From Pseudomonadota bacterium (GTDB lineage: Bacteria; Pseudomonadota; Alphaproteobacteria; Puniceispirillales; Puniceispirillaceae), in assembly GCA_027620495.1 (NCBI GenBank), contig JAQCEA010000014.1, positions 1 to 64,000 of the forward strand: 64,000 nucleotides of DNA. The letters are read 5' to 3'. A model generated the notes under the pieces. That model was not told the DNA's origin and searched no databases. It saw only the letters and a program-made list of their open reading frames with translations. Positions 54,507-63,573 of the stretch are shown in pieces. Position 1 is the stretch's first letter. Every line of letters begins with the position of its first letter. Made by a program: the position numbers and the translations under genes.

Positions 54507-56711
54507 CTATTTCAGCAACTTCAACAAATTAGATTTGCTGAGATGCGCCCCTGACAGCACAATATTGGCAGCTTCAGATAAAATCATTGATTTGGTTAAT
54601 TTGGCCATTTCTGTTGAAAAATCGGTATCCAAAATACGGCCAATGGCGGCTTCGGTCATCACTGACTGGCTGCTCAAATTACTAATTGATGCGGTCAACC
54701 TGTTTTGTAATGCGCCCATGATGGCCAGTTGGTTTGCTATTGTTTTCAACACGCTATCGGTTGTCGCGATTGCGGCGGTTGCCCCAGCTTGCGAGGAGAC
54801 ATCAACGCTTGCAAGCGTTCCAGAGCTTGAACTTGAACTCGAGCTTGAACTTGAACTGCTACCGTAACTTGACCCACTGCCAGACGATCCTTGGGCCCCA
54901 CTATTTGCCGGGGTCGTGGTCGCAGTGACAGTAGGCCAAGTCGATAAATCTATGGTTTGGTCAGTAAATTCCAAAAATTCCACATTAGTGATGGTATCGG
55001 TGCCATCCGCACCCGCACCGCCACTATGCGCAACGGTATAGGTGCCGCCACTTTCGGTGATGGTGTAATTGGCATAGGCGTCATTAAAGACCACGACATC
55101 TTCGGTGCCTGCCCCCCCATCAATGGTATCATCCCCTCCATTGCCCTCAATCAAATCATCACCAGCACCACCATTGATGACGTTATTGCTGCTGTTACCA
55201 GTAATGGTATCATTCGCACTGCCACCATTTGCATTTTCAATGACCGCATTATGCGCGATGCCCACATTATACTCACCGGTATAAAGCGCTGTGCGGGAAT
55301 AGGCTGAATAATAGGAATTTGCCGCCGATGCATAGCCATCAAATGTGTCAATAACGCTTTGAATAGCAGCCGTTGTTGTACCCAAAGTGGTTGCCCAGTC
55401 AGATTTCTGATCATCTTGACTGTAAATACCAATTGATGAAAAAGAGCCCGCTGTCAGATCAATGATATTCTCTCTGGTCTGATTGCTGGCATCAATTGTA
55501 TCGGTGCCACCGCCATCAGTTATTGTTTGGATGGTTTCTGGCGATACTGAGAAGCTGTAGGTATTATTACCTGTATTATCATCTTCAGCTCCATAATAAT
55601 GTTCCATCATTTCAATGTCATACATCATCGGTGTTGAAGCATAAATACGATAGCTTGGCGCTGTCGTGCCACCACCATCAAATTTCAGCACCATGTTTTT
55701 GTCCAATTGGACATAGGTCATAACGGTGTTGCGCATAGAATCTTGCGCCAATGGCAAGTCATCATCACCATTCGTGCTGTCATCACCGCTATCAAACGGG
55801 TGGCTTAACCCCACTGCGTGGCCAATTTCATGTAATGCCGCAAAATAGTTAAAGCCACCAGAACCAACACCATCGGTACTAAAATCATTGCCGGTAATGT
55901 CTATGTCTTCTGACTCAAACCAAATATCACCATTCACAGCATAGTTACCTGGCGCATAAGCAAACGCCGCCGCACCACTTGAACGATCAGTAAATGCGAC
56001 ACGGAATTCACCAACCTCACCGGCATCCTCTTCAACCTCAACAAATTCAAAATCTGCCGCGGCATCCCAGGCGTCAAAAGCCGCAGCAAGTGTCGTTTCA
56101 TTTGTTGCGCCATGAGATGTAACTGACGACGGAGTGCCAGGAGTGGAATTAGTCCCGTTGTATGGGTTCGCATAAGCCACATCACCATCATAGAACGAGT
56201 ATGTGAGTGTGGCATCACCTGTCACATTCCACTGAGTACTCATACGTAACGGTTCAAGTCGACTATCAGAGGTATCTGTTGTGGCGGTGCCATCAATGTC
56301 ATTCACAGATCCAGAACTATTGTCATTGGCATCAAGCGCATAAGCTGGCTGTTCATCTTCGGCCAGTTCTGCATCCGTTGATTGCTGAGCTAAAGCAATA
56401 CAATGCGAACAAGTGCTTTCATCATGAAGCGTCTCAAATAGTTTGGAAAAATTAACCTCGATGGCGGCGATCTGACCTATGGCTTCTGACCCTGTCTGAC
56501 CATCTGCATAAATATTTACAATTTCGTTTTGCGTATCACCTCCTAAATTTGGATTCACAATCGCGCCAAGATTGAGATCGCTGGCATGAAATTGCGCCCC
56601 GATAAAGCTGGATAATTGGTCTTCACGATCTGCAAGTTCTTCGACGAGCGCTGCATAAGCAAGCGTGTCAGATTGATCCGTGGCCGCCAATTTATCAGCC
56701 ACTGATTGCAC
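54507..56711 (-). CDS. Serralysin-type metalloprotease fused to flagellin C-terminus (main open part)
   Basis: A 734-residue frame from a GTG. It contains a serralysin-like M10B peptidase: TLTYSFYD and FDAWDAAADFEFVEV leading to the zinc site HEIGHAVGLSH (H294, E295, H298, H304), with Met-turn VMTY near residue 331. Then come the M10 C-terminal region (HYYGAEDD, IAHNAVIENANGGSANDTI) and RTX repeats (INGGAGDDLIEGNGGDDTIDGG, 511-533). A Ser-rich linker (about 609-630) joins flagellin C-terminal D1/D0 helices (631-734: SVDVSSQAGATAAIATTDSV, ending SKSNLLKLLK). Residues 1-115 complete the N-terminal helical region whose first part lies in frame upstream beyond a TAA at 56715-56717. Serralysins are normally exported by type I systems; here the flagellar ends suggest export as a filament subunit. 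Confidence 0.88.
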   Translation of the reverse strand: MQSVADKLAATDQSDTLAYAALVEELADREDQLSSFIGAQFHASDLNLGAIVNPNLGGDTQNEIVNIYADGQTGSEAIGQIAAIEVNFSKLFETLHDESTCSHCIALAQQSTDAELAEDEQPAYALDANDNSSGSVNDIDGTATTDTSDSRLEPLRMSTQWNVTGDATLTYSFYDGDVAYANPYNGTNSTPGTPSSVTSHGATNETTLAAAFDAWDAAADFEFVEVEEDAGEVGEFRVAFTDRSSGAAAFAYAPGNYAVNGDIWFESEDIDITGNDFSTDGVGSGGFNYFAALHEIGHAVGLSHPFDSGDDSTNGDDDLPLAQDSMRNTVMTYVQLDKNMVLKFDGGGTTAPSYRIYASTPMMYDIEMMEHYYGAEDDNTGNNTYSFSVSPETIQTITDGGGTDTIDASNQTRENIIDLTAGSFSSIGIYSQDDQKSDWATTLGTTTAAIQSVIDTFDGYASAANSYYSAYSRTALYTGEYNVGIAHNAVIENANGGSANDTITGNSSNNVINGGAGDDLIEGNGGDDTIDGGAGTEDVVVFNDAYANYTITESGGTYTVAHSGGAGADGTDTITNVEFLEFTDQTIDLSTWPTVTATTTPANSGAQGSSGSGSSYGSSSSSSSSSSSSSGTLASVDVSSQAGATAAIATTDSVLKTIANQLAIMGALQNRLTASISNLSSQSVMTEAAIGRILDTDFSTEMAKLTKSMILSEAANIVLSGAHLSKSNLLKLLK
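54823..54858. repeat. 18-base tandem duplication in the poly-serine linker
   Basis: Two copies of gagcttgaacttgaact, each followed by one variable base, encode serines on the minus strand between the RTX part and the flagellin helices. Slippage could change linker length. Confidence 0.85.
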
Positions 56712-56714
56712 ATT

Positions 56715-56972
56715 TTAGATATAGGTATTTAGTGAGCTAAGTTGTTGTTCTTTAAAGGTTACGACGGCATAGGCGTAGGCCTGATCATGCAGTTTGTCTT
56801 TCAACAACAAAGTGCCATAGTCGGCACCGGATAAATCGAGCGAAGAAACGGTTTGAGACAAAAATTCAGACGTAGAATTTGGTGACACGGATTGCGTATT
56901 TTCCGTATCAACCTGAAGATTTAATTGCGCGCGCAAGGCGCCCGCGAACTGTGTCAAATTGGAAATTGACAA
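56715..56972 (-). pseudogene. N-terminal part of the protease-flagellin, cut off by in-frame TAA
   Basis: An 85-residue frame from a TTG at 56972, in the same frame as the protease-flagellin and ending in TAA at 56715-56717, one codon before that frame's GTG. It reads like a flagellin N-terminus: helical, with LSGADYGTLLLKDKLHDQAYAY continuing as FKEQQLSSLNTYI, stop, then NVQSVADKLAATDQ. Continuity of the helix across the stop is strong evidence for one gene of 821 residues in which a sense codon (Gln, Lys or Glu by one change) became TAA. Alternatives are a sequence error, readthrough, or reinitiation at the GTG, which has no ribosome site. Confidence 0.75.
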
Positions 56973-57331
56973 AATTCTTATCCGTTACTTTAGCTCACAA
57001 ACGATAACGGCATAAAAATAACGAATTTTATGGCTTGGCATGGATTTTTCTTTGCAAATTTTTTGTTATTTTGCGCGGGTTTTAGGCGCGCCAGAATAAA
57101 GCGTTTTTCCCCTCATATCACATAGCCAAAATGCAGATCATTTTTTGCCAGACCCGCTTTTGCGATCAGTGCGCACCCTGCGAAACGCACCAGATGAAAT
57201 TTCATAATTCTAGGAAACGCAATTGAATTTTATGAATTACTGCGCGCCCACGGCCGGCCATATAAAAAAATCTTAAAAAAACTAAAAAAATCTAAAAGCC
57301 TGTCGTTATTGCCATTAACTGGAGAATCACT
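56973..57331. promoter_or_regulatory. Divergent intergenic region between protease-flagellin and 877-residue flagellin-like gene
   Basis: This 359-base AT-rich stretch has no supported gene and should hold two divergent promoters. A sigma-54-like site is present at 57041-57056. Poly-A runs at about 57264-57294 precede the plus-strand gene. Confidence 0.5.
57041..57056 (+). promoter_or_regulatory. Sigma-54-like site upstream of the 877-residue flagellin-like gene
   Basis: TGGATTTTTCTTTGCA has GG at 57042-57043, GC at 57054-57055 and a good TTGCA -12 element. The -24 element keeps only TGG. It lies about 275 bases before the ATG, which would give an unusually long leader, so support is moderate. 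Confidence 0.35.
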
Positions 57332-59965
57332 ATGACAAGCTTGTTTTCACACAGCTTGCTGAACGACACTGATCGTGATGTGCCTGGCGCTTATCGGGCG
57401 TTTTCGCGCGGAACGGTACATGCCGCCTTGCCGAGCAAGGACGATAACGACAGATCGTCAGCAGATGTTAGGCCGCTACGGAAAAATTATGCCGTTGTAG
57501 CCAAAGAAATGGCCAAGACACAAAGTCTTGCCGCCTCATTTCGTAATATCAGCCACTATCTGTCTTTGATCGAACGGGCCCGCAACACAATCCAAGGGGT
57601 TGAAGCAAAACTGACAGAACTGGATGCCACCGTCAGTGAAGCCGCCGGGTTAGTTGATCATGATGATTATAATTCGGTCTCGGTAGGCGCCATTGCGAGG
57701 GCCAGCATTGCCGGCCTTGCCAGCGGTTCCGGTACATTTACCGCAGTTTCGCCGCTAGCCACAAGCGGCGAAGGGGCTGGATCTACATTCACAATCCGTG
57801 CCAATGGCACCGGTGATTATGATATCGTCAATATTGAATCCAACGGCTCGGGCTATGCGGTTGATGACACAATCACCATAGCCGGAACCGCACTTGGCGG
57901 CAGTACCAGCCGAAATGATGCCACGATCACGGTCACTGATATCAGCACGTTAAATAAAGTCACAACTGATCTTGAACTGGCCGCTGATGACATAGATCGG
58001 ATAGCACTGCAGCTTAGGGCACAAACTGTGGTTGACGAGATATCAGGCATTATCAACGGTTCAAAATTTTGGGATGAGGAAATTTTTGGAGGTTTGCGGG
58101 CGATCGGTTATGCGCAAATTGGTCACCAGCCAAGTGAACGCACGCTTATTGATATTCAAGAACTGAGTACCAGAACAATCGGCAGCTATTTGAATGCTTA
58201 TTTTGTAAACGGCGGGTTTGAAACATCTTCTGATCTTGAGGGAAGCTATGTGAAAGAAACAGCCGTCCAAACAACGGGTGCTATGGCGTCTTTATATGGC
58301 TGGACCATTGGACTTGAGCAAGTCGCCCTTGGCCCTTCAATCGCCGGATCAGATGCCGCCAATGGCCTGATAACTTCGACTATTGGTGGATTTCAAACAC
58401 CGAATGATTCTACACCAACCCCGCAAAATGCTGATAGCCCAGCACAAGTATCTCGTGGCGACAATTATCGGGCAACTGGCGGCAGTTTTTCTTACAACAT
58501 CGCCGGGGACGGTTTGCAATTAATCTCGGATAATTTGCGGGTGAATGGCGGCGATGTGATTCATGGGCCCTATTTGATATCGCAAAGCCCGGTGGCGCTA
58601 AATAGCGGCGATACAATCTCGTTTAGCTGGAAAGGCGAAGTGACCGACAATGCGTTTGATGCCTATGCCTATTTGCTGGATGCCAATACCGGTAGTACAA
58701 CCGAATTGTTGGACAGCTATGGTAACAGCACAACAGGCTGGTCAACCGTCACCCACACAGTGGCGGCCGACGCATCCTATTATTTTGTCTTTGTGTCTGG
58801 TAGCTTTGATTATGATTTTACCGGCAGCGTCACCGCCGCCTCGGCATCTGGAAACTCGCCAGTTTCGGGTGCCATTACCGCATCAGCCACAGGCACAGCC
58901 GCATCTGGGATAAATTCCGCAACACACAGCGGCACTGCCACGGGCGCATCATCCTTTTCAAATATTGCGCAAACCAGCACCAGCGGCAATGGCACAGGCG
59001 CGACCTTCACCATATCGACGAACGGTTCAGGCACATATAGTCTTGGCGGAATCAATTCATCTGGTAGCGGCTATCAAATTGGTGACACAATCACCATTTC
59101 AGGGGCCAGCCTTGGCGGCGCAGACGGGGTTCATGATCTGACCCTGACAGTCACCGCCCTCACCCCGGCAAGCTACAGCGTCAACCAATCATCAACCACC
59201 GGATCAGGAAGCGGGGCGATATTCACCGTGGCGTCAAATAGTGCCGGCAATTATAGCGTGACCAGCATCCCAACATTTGGATCAAATTATGCGCTGAATG
59301 ATCAGGTAACTATTGCTGGGTCAAATATTGGCGGCACAGATACACAAAATGACGCCACCCTCACCCTGACAAAGGTCGGCGCGACCACATTCAGTGGCGT
59401 GACACAGGCCAGCACATCCGGCAGTGGCAGCGGCGCTGTCTTCACAATCTCAATTGATGGCAGTGGCAATTATGGTGTGGTTTCAGTTACTAATGGCGGG
59501 GCTGGATATGAACCAGATAACACCATCACCGTGTCGGGTGCCAGCCTAGGCGGCACCAGCCCAGCGCATGACCTGACCATCACGATAGATAATATCGAAA
59601 CAACTTCAGGCGCGATTTTGCATATCGATAATATTTCGGTTAGCCGTGCTGTTGAGCCGCCAACTATCATTGAGGGCATTGATATTTCTACCAAAAATGC
59701 GGCGATAGAGGCCGCGACAGTTATCGCTGATGCGATCAAACAAATTCAATTTCGGGATTCCTATCTGGCAAGCAAGGAAACCGCCTTGCAAAATTCCCTC
59801 AATGCCATTTCAGCCCAAACAGCAAGTTCGGATCTTTTGATCATCGACCTATCTGTAAAGGAAACTGTGCGCCAGTTAAAAAAATTTGATGTGATGAATG
59901 CGCTGATGAGTGATGTGCAAAAAGCAAAATATCTGCTGAATAGCGGGCTTTTGCGATTGATCTGA
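57332..59965 (+). CDS. Flagellin-like protein with glycine-rich repeats
   Basis: An 877-residue protein; GGAG lies 7 bases before its ATG. N-terminal helices (NISHYLSLIERARNTIQGVEAKLTELDATV) and C-terminal helices from about residue 778 (GIDISTKNAAIEAATVIADAIKQ, ending KAKYLLNSGLLRLI) align with flagellin D1/D0 ends. A first repeat (about 125-205) interrupts the N-terminal helical region, which resumes at about 210-290. Residues about 290-510 are a beta domain shared with the giant flagellin. Three more repeats follow to about 760. Each repeat has GSGY..GDTITI.G..LGG...N/HD.T.TVT, a pattern that I know from marine phage virion proteins. It may be a minor filament or hook-filament junction protein. 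Confidence 0.82.
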   Translation: MTSLFSHSLLNDTDRDVPGAYRAFSRGTVHAALPSKDDNDRSSADVRPLRKNYAVVAKEMAKTQSLAASFRNISHYLSLIERARNTIQGVEAKLTELDATVSEAAGLVDHDDYNSVSVGAIARASIAGLASGSGTFTAVSPLATSGEGAGSTFTIRANGTGDYDIVNIESNGSGYAVDDTITIAGTALGGSTSRNDATITVTDISTLNKVTTDLELAADDIDRIALQLRAQTVVDEISGIINGSKFWDEEIFGGLRAIGYAQIGHQPSERTLIDIQELSTRTIGSYLNAYFVNGGFETSSDLEGSYVKETAVQTTGAMASLYGWTIGLEQVALGPSIAGSDAANGLITSTIGGFQTPNDSTPTPQNADSPAQVSRGDNYRATGGSFSYNIAGDGLQLISDNLRVNGGDVIHGPYLISQSPVALNSGDTISFSWKGEVTDNAFDAYAYLLDANTGSTTELLDSYGNSTTGWSTVTHTVAADASYYFVFVSGSFDYDFTGSVTAASASGNSPVSGAITASATGTAASGINSATHSGTATGASSFSNIAQTSTSGNGTGATFTISTNGSGTYSLGGINSSGSGYQIGDTITISGASLGGADGVHDLTLTVTALTPASYSVNQSSTTGSGSGAIFTVASNSAGNYSVTSIPTFGSNYALNDQVTIAGSNIGGTDTQNDATLTLTKVGATTFSGVTQASTSGSGSGAVFTISIDGSGNYGVVSVTNGGAGYEPDNTITVSGASLGGTSPAHDLTITIDNIETTSGAILHIDNISVSRAVEPPTIIEGIDISTKNAAIEAATVIADAIKQIQFRDSYLASKETALQNSLNAISAQTASSDLLIIDLSVKETVRQLKKFDVMNALMSDVQKAKYLLNSGLLRLI

Positions 59966-59981
59966 TGCGGCCCGTTTGGAT

Positions 59982-61703
59982 TTAATTATGCTCTAAATCA
60001 TGCACGCGTGAATGGGTTGCTAGATAGGCGTCAAAAATATCTGCCTCAGACACAACACCAACCATCTGGCCATTTTCATGATGAATGACCGGGATCGTTT
60101 CGCCAACAAAATTACTTGCTACCTCCATCGCCTGCAACACCGAGGCATCATGGTTTAACACCACAGGATCGGTCACTAGATGTTGTTTTAATGCGGCTTG
60201 GCGCGATGCAGACAGCAATTCAGGCAAGGCAAATTTACCGATAAATTTTTTGTCGGCGCCGATGCAGTATCCCTCACTTGTTTTGGCATTGACCAGCATA
60301 TTTATTGCGTCTTTGGTTTTGGTATCTGGCCCAAGGGCAACAAAATCATCACTGACCACATGGCTGATGGATTGTGATTGAAGTTCCAGATCACCCCGCC
60401 CCCGTGATAAATCAATCCCGCGTCTGAGCAACTGTTCATCAAAAAATGAATGCCCAAAAACAAGGCTGGTAAAAAATGTGGCAATCACCGCGGCCAACAT
60501 GGCGGCAACAGCAAATTCATAAGATTGCGTGAGTTCAAAAACCACTAAAACAACTGAAATAGGCGCACCAACAACTGCCGCCGTCACCGCCGCAAAGCCA
60601 GCAACCGGCAACAAATGCGGCACTGTTATAAATCCAACAGATGCCATGAATTTACCTATGAATCCCCCAGCGGCGGCACCAATCATAGCCGCCGGAGAAA
60701 ACACCCCACCAAACAGCCCAAAACCAATACACAAAGCTGTGGCTAGTAGCTTGAGCGCAAATAACAAAAACAAAAATCCAAGGGCGTACCCACCATCAAA
60801 AATAATATTAATTTCGACCGCACCACTTCCCAGAATTTCAGGTACGAAAATCGCCACCACACCGCATATGACCGCCGCCATCAGCGCCAACACCAAGGGG
60901 GGAAAGCCAGTTTTGGCGGCGATGGTGGCTGATTTGAACAGCGCCAGCATGAACAGCATCGCAATGACCCCAAATAATAGCCCGCTTGCCAATAATATCG
61001 GCACCATCGGCAACAAATCAGTCGCCACGGTATCTAGCGCAAACAGTGGTTCACCGCCAAAAATAGCCGTTGCAAACCAGACTGATGTGATGCTTGAAAT
61101 GGCAATGGGGGTCAGCGCTCTGAAAGAAAAATGCCGCAACACGGCTTCATGCGCAAAAACAATACCCGCAATCGGCGCGTGAAACCCGGCGGCAATTGCC
61201 GCGGCAACGCCGCATCCAATAAACACATCTGTACCAATGGTTTTATTACCAAAAGCTTGACGGATATAAGTGCCGATCGTCGCCCCGAAATGCACCAACG
61301 GGCCATATTGCCCAACAGAAGCACCCCCGCCCATGGAAATAAACGCGGCGATGGTTGACCCAATACCTGCCCTGACGTCAATTTCATTGTCGAGACGATG
61401 CGCCGCAAAAATACTGTCTGCCGGCCCATGCCAGCGCACAATGCTAAAAAGCCGTCGCACGCCCCATAGCAAAAAAGCCGCGCCAATAAGCCATATCAGC
61501 GGCACCAACGAACCACCAGCAATTTGCAACAGAGGAAAATGCCCGTCCATTGCATGGCGTTGATCGGCCAAAACATGCAACCCCGCGACAAACAAGCTGG
61601 CAACCAATGACACCGATAACCCGATACCTGTCCCGGTTATCAAAGTGATAAATACAAACCGGGACGCCTGACCAAAACTATAATGCTGGATTCCGTGCTT
61701 CAT
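59982..61703 (-). CDS. CLC-family chloride channel/transporter with CBS domains
   Basis: A 573-residue protein from ATG 61703; ATG 61766 would add 21 residues. It has 10 or more hydrophobic segments with CLC signatures: GGGASVGQYGPLVHFGA (about 125-141), AAAIAAGFHAPIAGIVFAHE, and GLFGGVFSPAAMIGAAAGG. Two CBS domains form the C-terminus (about 440-570; VTDPVVLNHDASVLQAMEV, MVGVVSEADIFDAYL). In the first signature the usual glutamate of GxEGP is Tyr133, so the normal gating or proton-coupling residue is missing. It is divergent from fliD and is probably unrelated to motility. Confidence 0.9.
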   Translation of the reverse strand: MKHGIQHYSFGQASRFVFITLITGTGIGLSVSLVASLFVAGLHVLADQRHAMDGHFPLLQIAGGSLVPLIWLIGAAFLLWGVRRLFSIVRWHGPADSIFAAHRLDNEIDVRAGIGSTIAAFISMGGGASVGQYGPLVHFGATIGTYIRQAFGNKTIGTDVFIGCGVAAAIAAGFHAPIAGIVFAHEAVLRHFSFRALTPIAISSITSVWFATAIFGGEPLFALDTVATDLLPMVPILLASGLLFGVIAMLFMLALFKSATIAAKTGFPPLVLALMAAVICGVVAIFVPEILGSGAVEINIIFDGGYALGFLFLLFALKLLATALCIGFGLFGGVFSPAAMIGAAAGGFIGKFMASVGFITVPHLLPVAGFAAVTAAVVGAPISVVLVVFELTQSYEFAVAAMLAAVIATFFTSLVFGHSFFDEQLLRRGIDLSRGRGDLELQSQSISHVVSDDFVALGPDTKTKDAINMLVNAKTSEGYCIGADKKFIGKFALPELLSASRQAALKQHLVTDPVVLNHDASVLQAMEVASNFVGETIPVIHHENGQMVGVVSEADIFDAYLATHSRVHDLEHN

Positions 61704-61806
61704 TATATCTGCGGCCGCAATGTTAACTATCACTATAAAAATTAAATGCCGCCAATGGGACAGCATGACCTAAAGTGATCATATAAGTGGTCGTTTTGAT
61801 ATATTT

Positions 61807-61822
61807 AGGCATAAAAATTGCA
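61807..61822 (+). promoter_or_regulatory. Sigma-54-type promoter of fliD
   Basis: AGGCATAAAAATTGCA has GGCA at -24 and TTGCA at -12 with exact GG-N10-GC spacing (61808-61809, 61820-61821). It lies 44 bases upstream of the fliD ATG. Together with the site before the fli operon, it suggests a sigma-54 flagellar regulon. Confidence 0.65.
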
Positions 61823-61865
61823 CAATGTCACTTAAGTAGATCCAATAAAGGCACACACCAAACCC

Positions 61866-63533
61866 ATGGCCACAGATTATCTCAGCGCCCTCAATGCGGG
61901 CAGCGGACTAAATGTGAATCAGATTGTCGACGCGCTTGTCGATGCTGAACGTGTGCCAAAACAACAAAAAATTGACGACGCCAAAGAAACAGCAACGGTG
62001 AAAATTTCTGCGCTTGGGTCTTTGAAAAATGAGCTTAGTGTATTTCAAACGAATACGGCCGCGTTGGATGGCCAAATTGGGCTTGCCCTGTCGTCTAGCA
62101 CCAGCAATGTGAAGTTGAGCCGAACAGACAGCAGCCTTGCCAGTGAATTTTCACATACCATCAATGTGTCAAGCATTGCCGCTGGTCAGGTGTTAAATTT
62201 TGATAATGGTGGCAGTGGCTTTTCATCGACAACCGCCGATATTGGCATTGATAACCTTACCATTGACTTTGGCACCTGGGGCGCTGGCCCAGCATTTACC
62301 AGCAATGGCACATCCTCTAGCTTGTCCTTAACCACTGGCGCAACCGCACTAAGTGATGTCAGAGATGCCATTAATAATGCGGCTATTGGCGTCACCGCAT
62401 CGATTATTGAGGTTTCAACCGGGTCCTATTCGCTGATGGTCAAATCACCTGAAGGGGCCGAAAACGCAATGCGCATCACCACATCACTGTCGGGCGCCGC
62501 GGTGGGTGTAATAAAATATGACCCGGAAAACACCGGCAGTTTCGCAGACACAGCAACCGAGGTTGTAAGCGCCAGTGACGCGGCATTCACCATTGACGGC
62601 ATCTCTGTCACACGTTCGTCAAATACCATTACCGACCTGTTTTCAGGTATTACATTAGAATTAGATAATGTATCGGCCAGTGATATGGGCACCAATCAGG
62701 TGATCAGTTCGCGCTATTCTGAAACAGATGCTTTGGCAACACTTGAAACGGTTGTTAGCGAGATCAACTATCTGCTGTCATTTTTAAAAGAACAGAGCAA
62801 GCCCGGCACAAATGGTGAAGATGGCGGGCCGTTGCATGGTGATCATTTTATCCGTTACACCGAAAACAAAATTAAAAATCTGACATCTACCGCCATCGCT
62901 GGCTATGATGACGAAGAAATATATTTATCCAGTTTTGGTGTTGTAACCGAACTTGATGGTACCTTATCGATAGATGAAACCCGGTTTCGGGAATATTTTG
63001 ATTCAAACCCAGAACATTTTGCCGCAGTCACAACATCTATGATCCGCACCGGCGATGCTGGTGTTACTGGCAGTGCGCCAACGGATTTTTTTACACCGGG
63101 TGTTTATGGATTTGCATTGTCTGGCGGCACAGCAACATTAACAGATTCCGGTGGCACGACAGAAAACATGTCTGCCGGCACCAACCGTTATGGCTATTCT
63201 AGCGACACAATTGGCGCCACCGGACTGCTTCTTGACACAAGCAAAACATCAGTGAACACAAATGTGTATATGGGCCGCAGCATCATGCAGACCCTATCTA
63301 AATACATTGATGATGTGCTTATGCTGAATGGCGATATTGACGAGAAAATCTATAACCTTGAAGATGATGTCGATAGTCTTGTCGAGGAACAAGAAGCTCT
63401 AGATCAGCAGATCGCAAGTCAACGGGCCATTTATGTCGAAAAATTCACCGCCATGCAAACAGCGGTGTCTAGTTTTAAAAAGACTGGCGAATTTCTTGAT
63501 AATTTGATCAAGTCTTGGAATTCAAGCAATTAA
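61866..63533 (+). CDS. fliD: Flagellar filament cap protein FliD
   Basis: A 555-residue protein. The N-terminal FliD domain starts with ALNAGSGLNVNQIVDALVDAERVPK and KNELSVFQTNTAALDGQ. The C-terminal domain starts near residue 285 (ALATLETVVSEINYLLSFLKEQS) and includes LSSFGVVTELDGTLSIDETRFREYF, ending in a coiled coil (DIDEKIYNLEDDVDSLVEEQEALDQQ). FliD caps the filament and folds flagellins as they emerge. It is the product expected to be served by the fliT-like chaperone. Confidence 0.96.
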   Translation: MATDYLSALNAGSGLNVNQIVDALVDAERVPKQQKIDDAKETATVKISALGSLKNELSVFQTNTAALDGQIGLALSSSTSNVKLSRTDSSLASEFSHTINVSSIAAGQVLNFDNGGSGFSSTTADIGIDNLTIDFGTWGAGPAFTSNGTSSSLSLTTGATALSDVRDAINNAAIGVTASIIEVSTGSYSLMVKSPEGAENAMRITTSLSGAAVGVIKYDPENTGSFADTATEVVSASDAAFTIDGISVTRSSNTITDLFSGITLELDNVSASDMGTNQVISSRYSETDALATLETVVSEINYLLSFLKEQSKPGTNGEDGGPLHGDHFIRYTENKIKNLTSTAIAGYDDEEIYLSSFGVVTELDGTLSIDETRFREYFDSNPEHFAAVTTSMIRTGDAGVTGSAPTDFFTPGVYGFALSGGTATLTDSGGTTENMSAGTNRYGYSSDTIGATGLLLDTSKTSVNTNVYMGRSIMQTLSKYIDDVLMLNGDIDEKIYNLEDDVDSLVEEQEALDQQIASQRAIYVEKFTAMQTAVSSFKKTGEFLDNLIKSWNSSN

Positions 63534-63573
63534 GCCATAGCCAAAGCAACCGTTGATGGCTGAAATCCAGATT

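Noticed and set aside
56690-56730. A frameshift as the cause of the broken protease-flagellin
   Set aside because: Both parts are in the same frame, so the break is a single stop codon and not an insertion or deletion.
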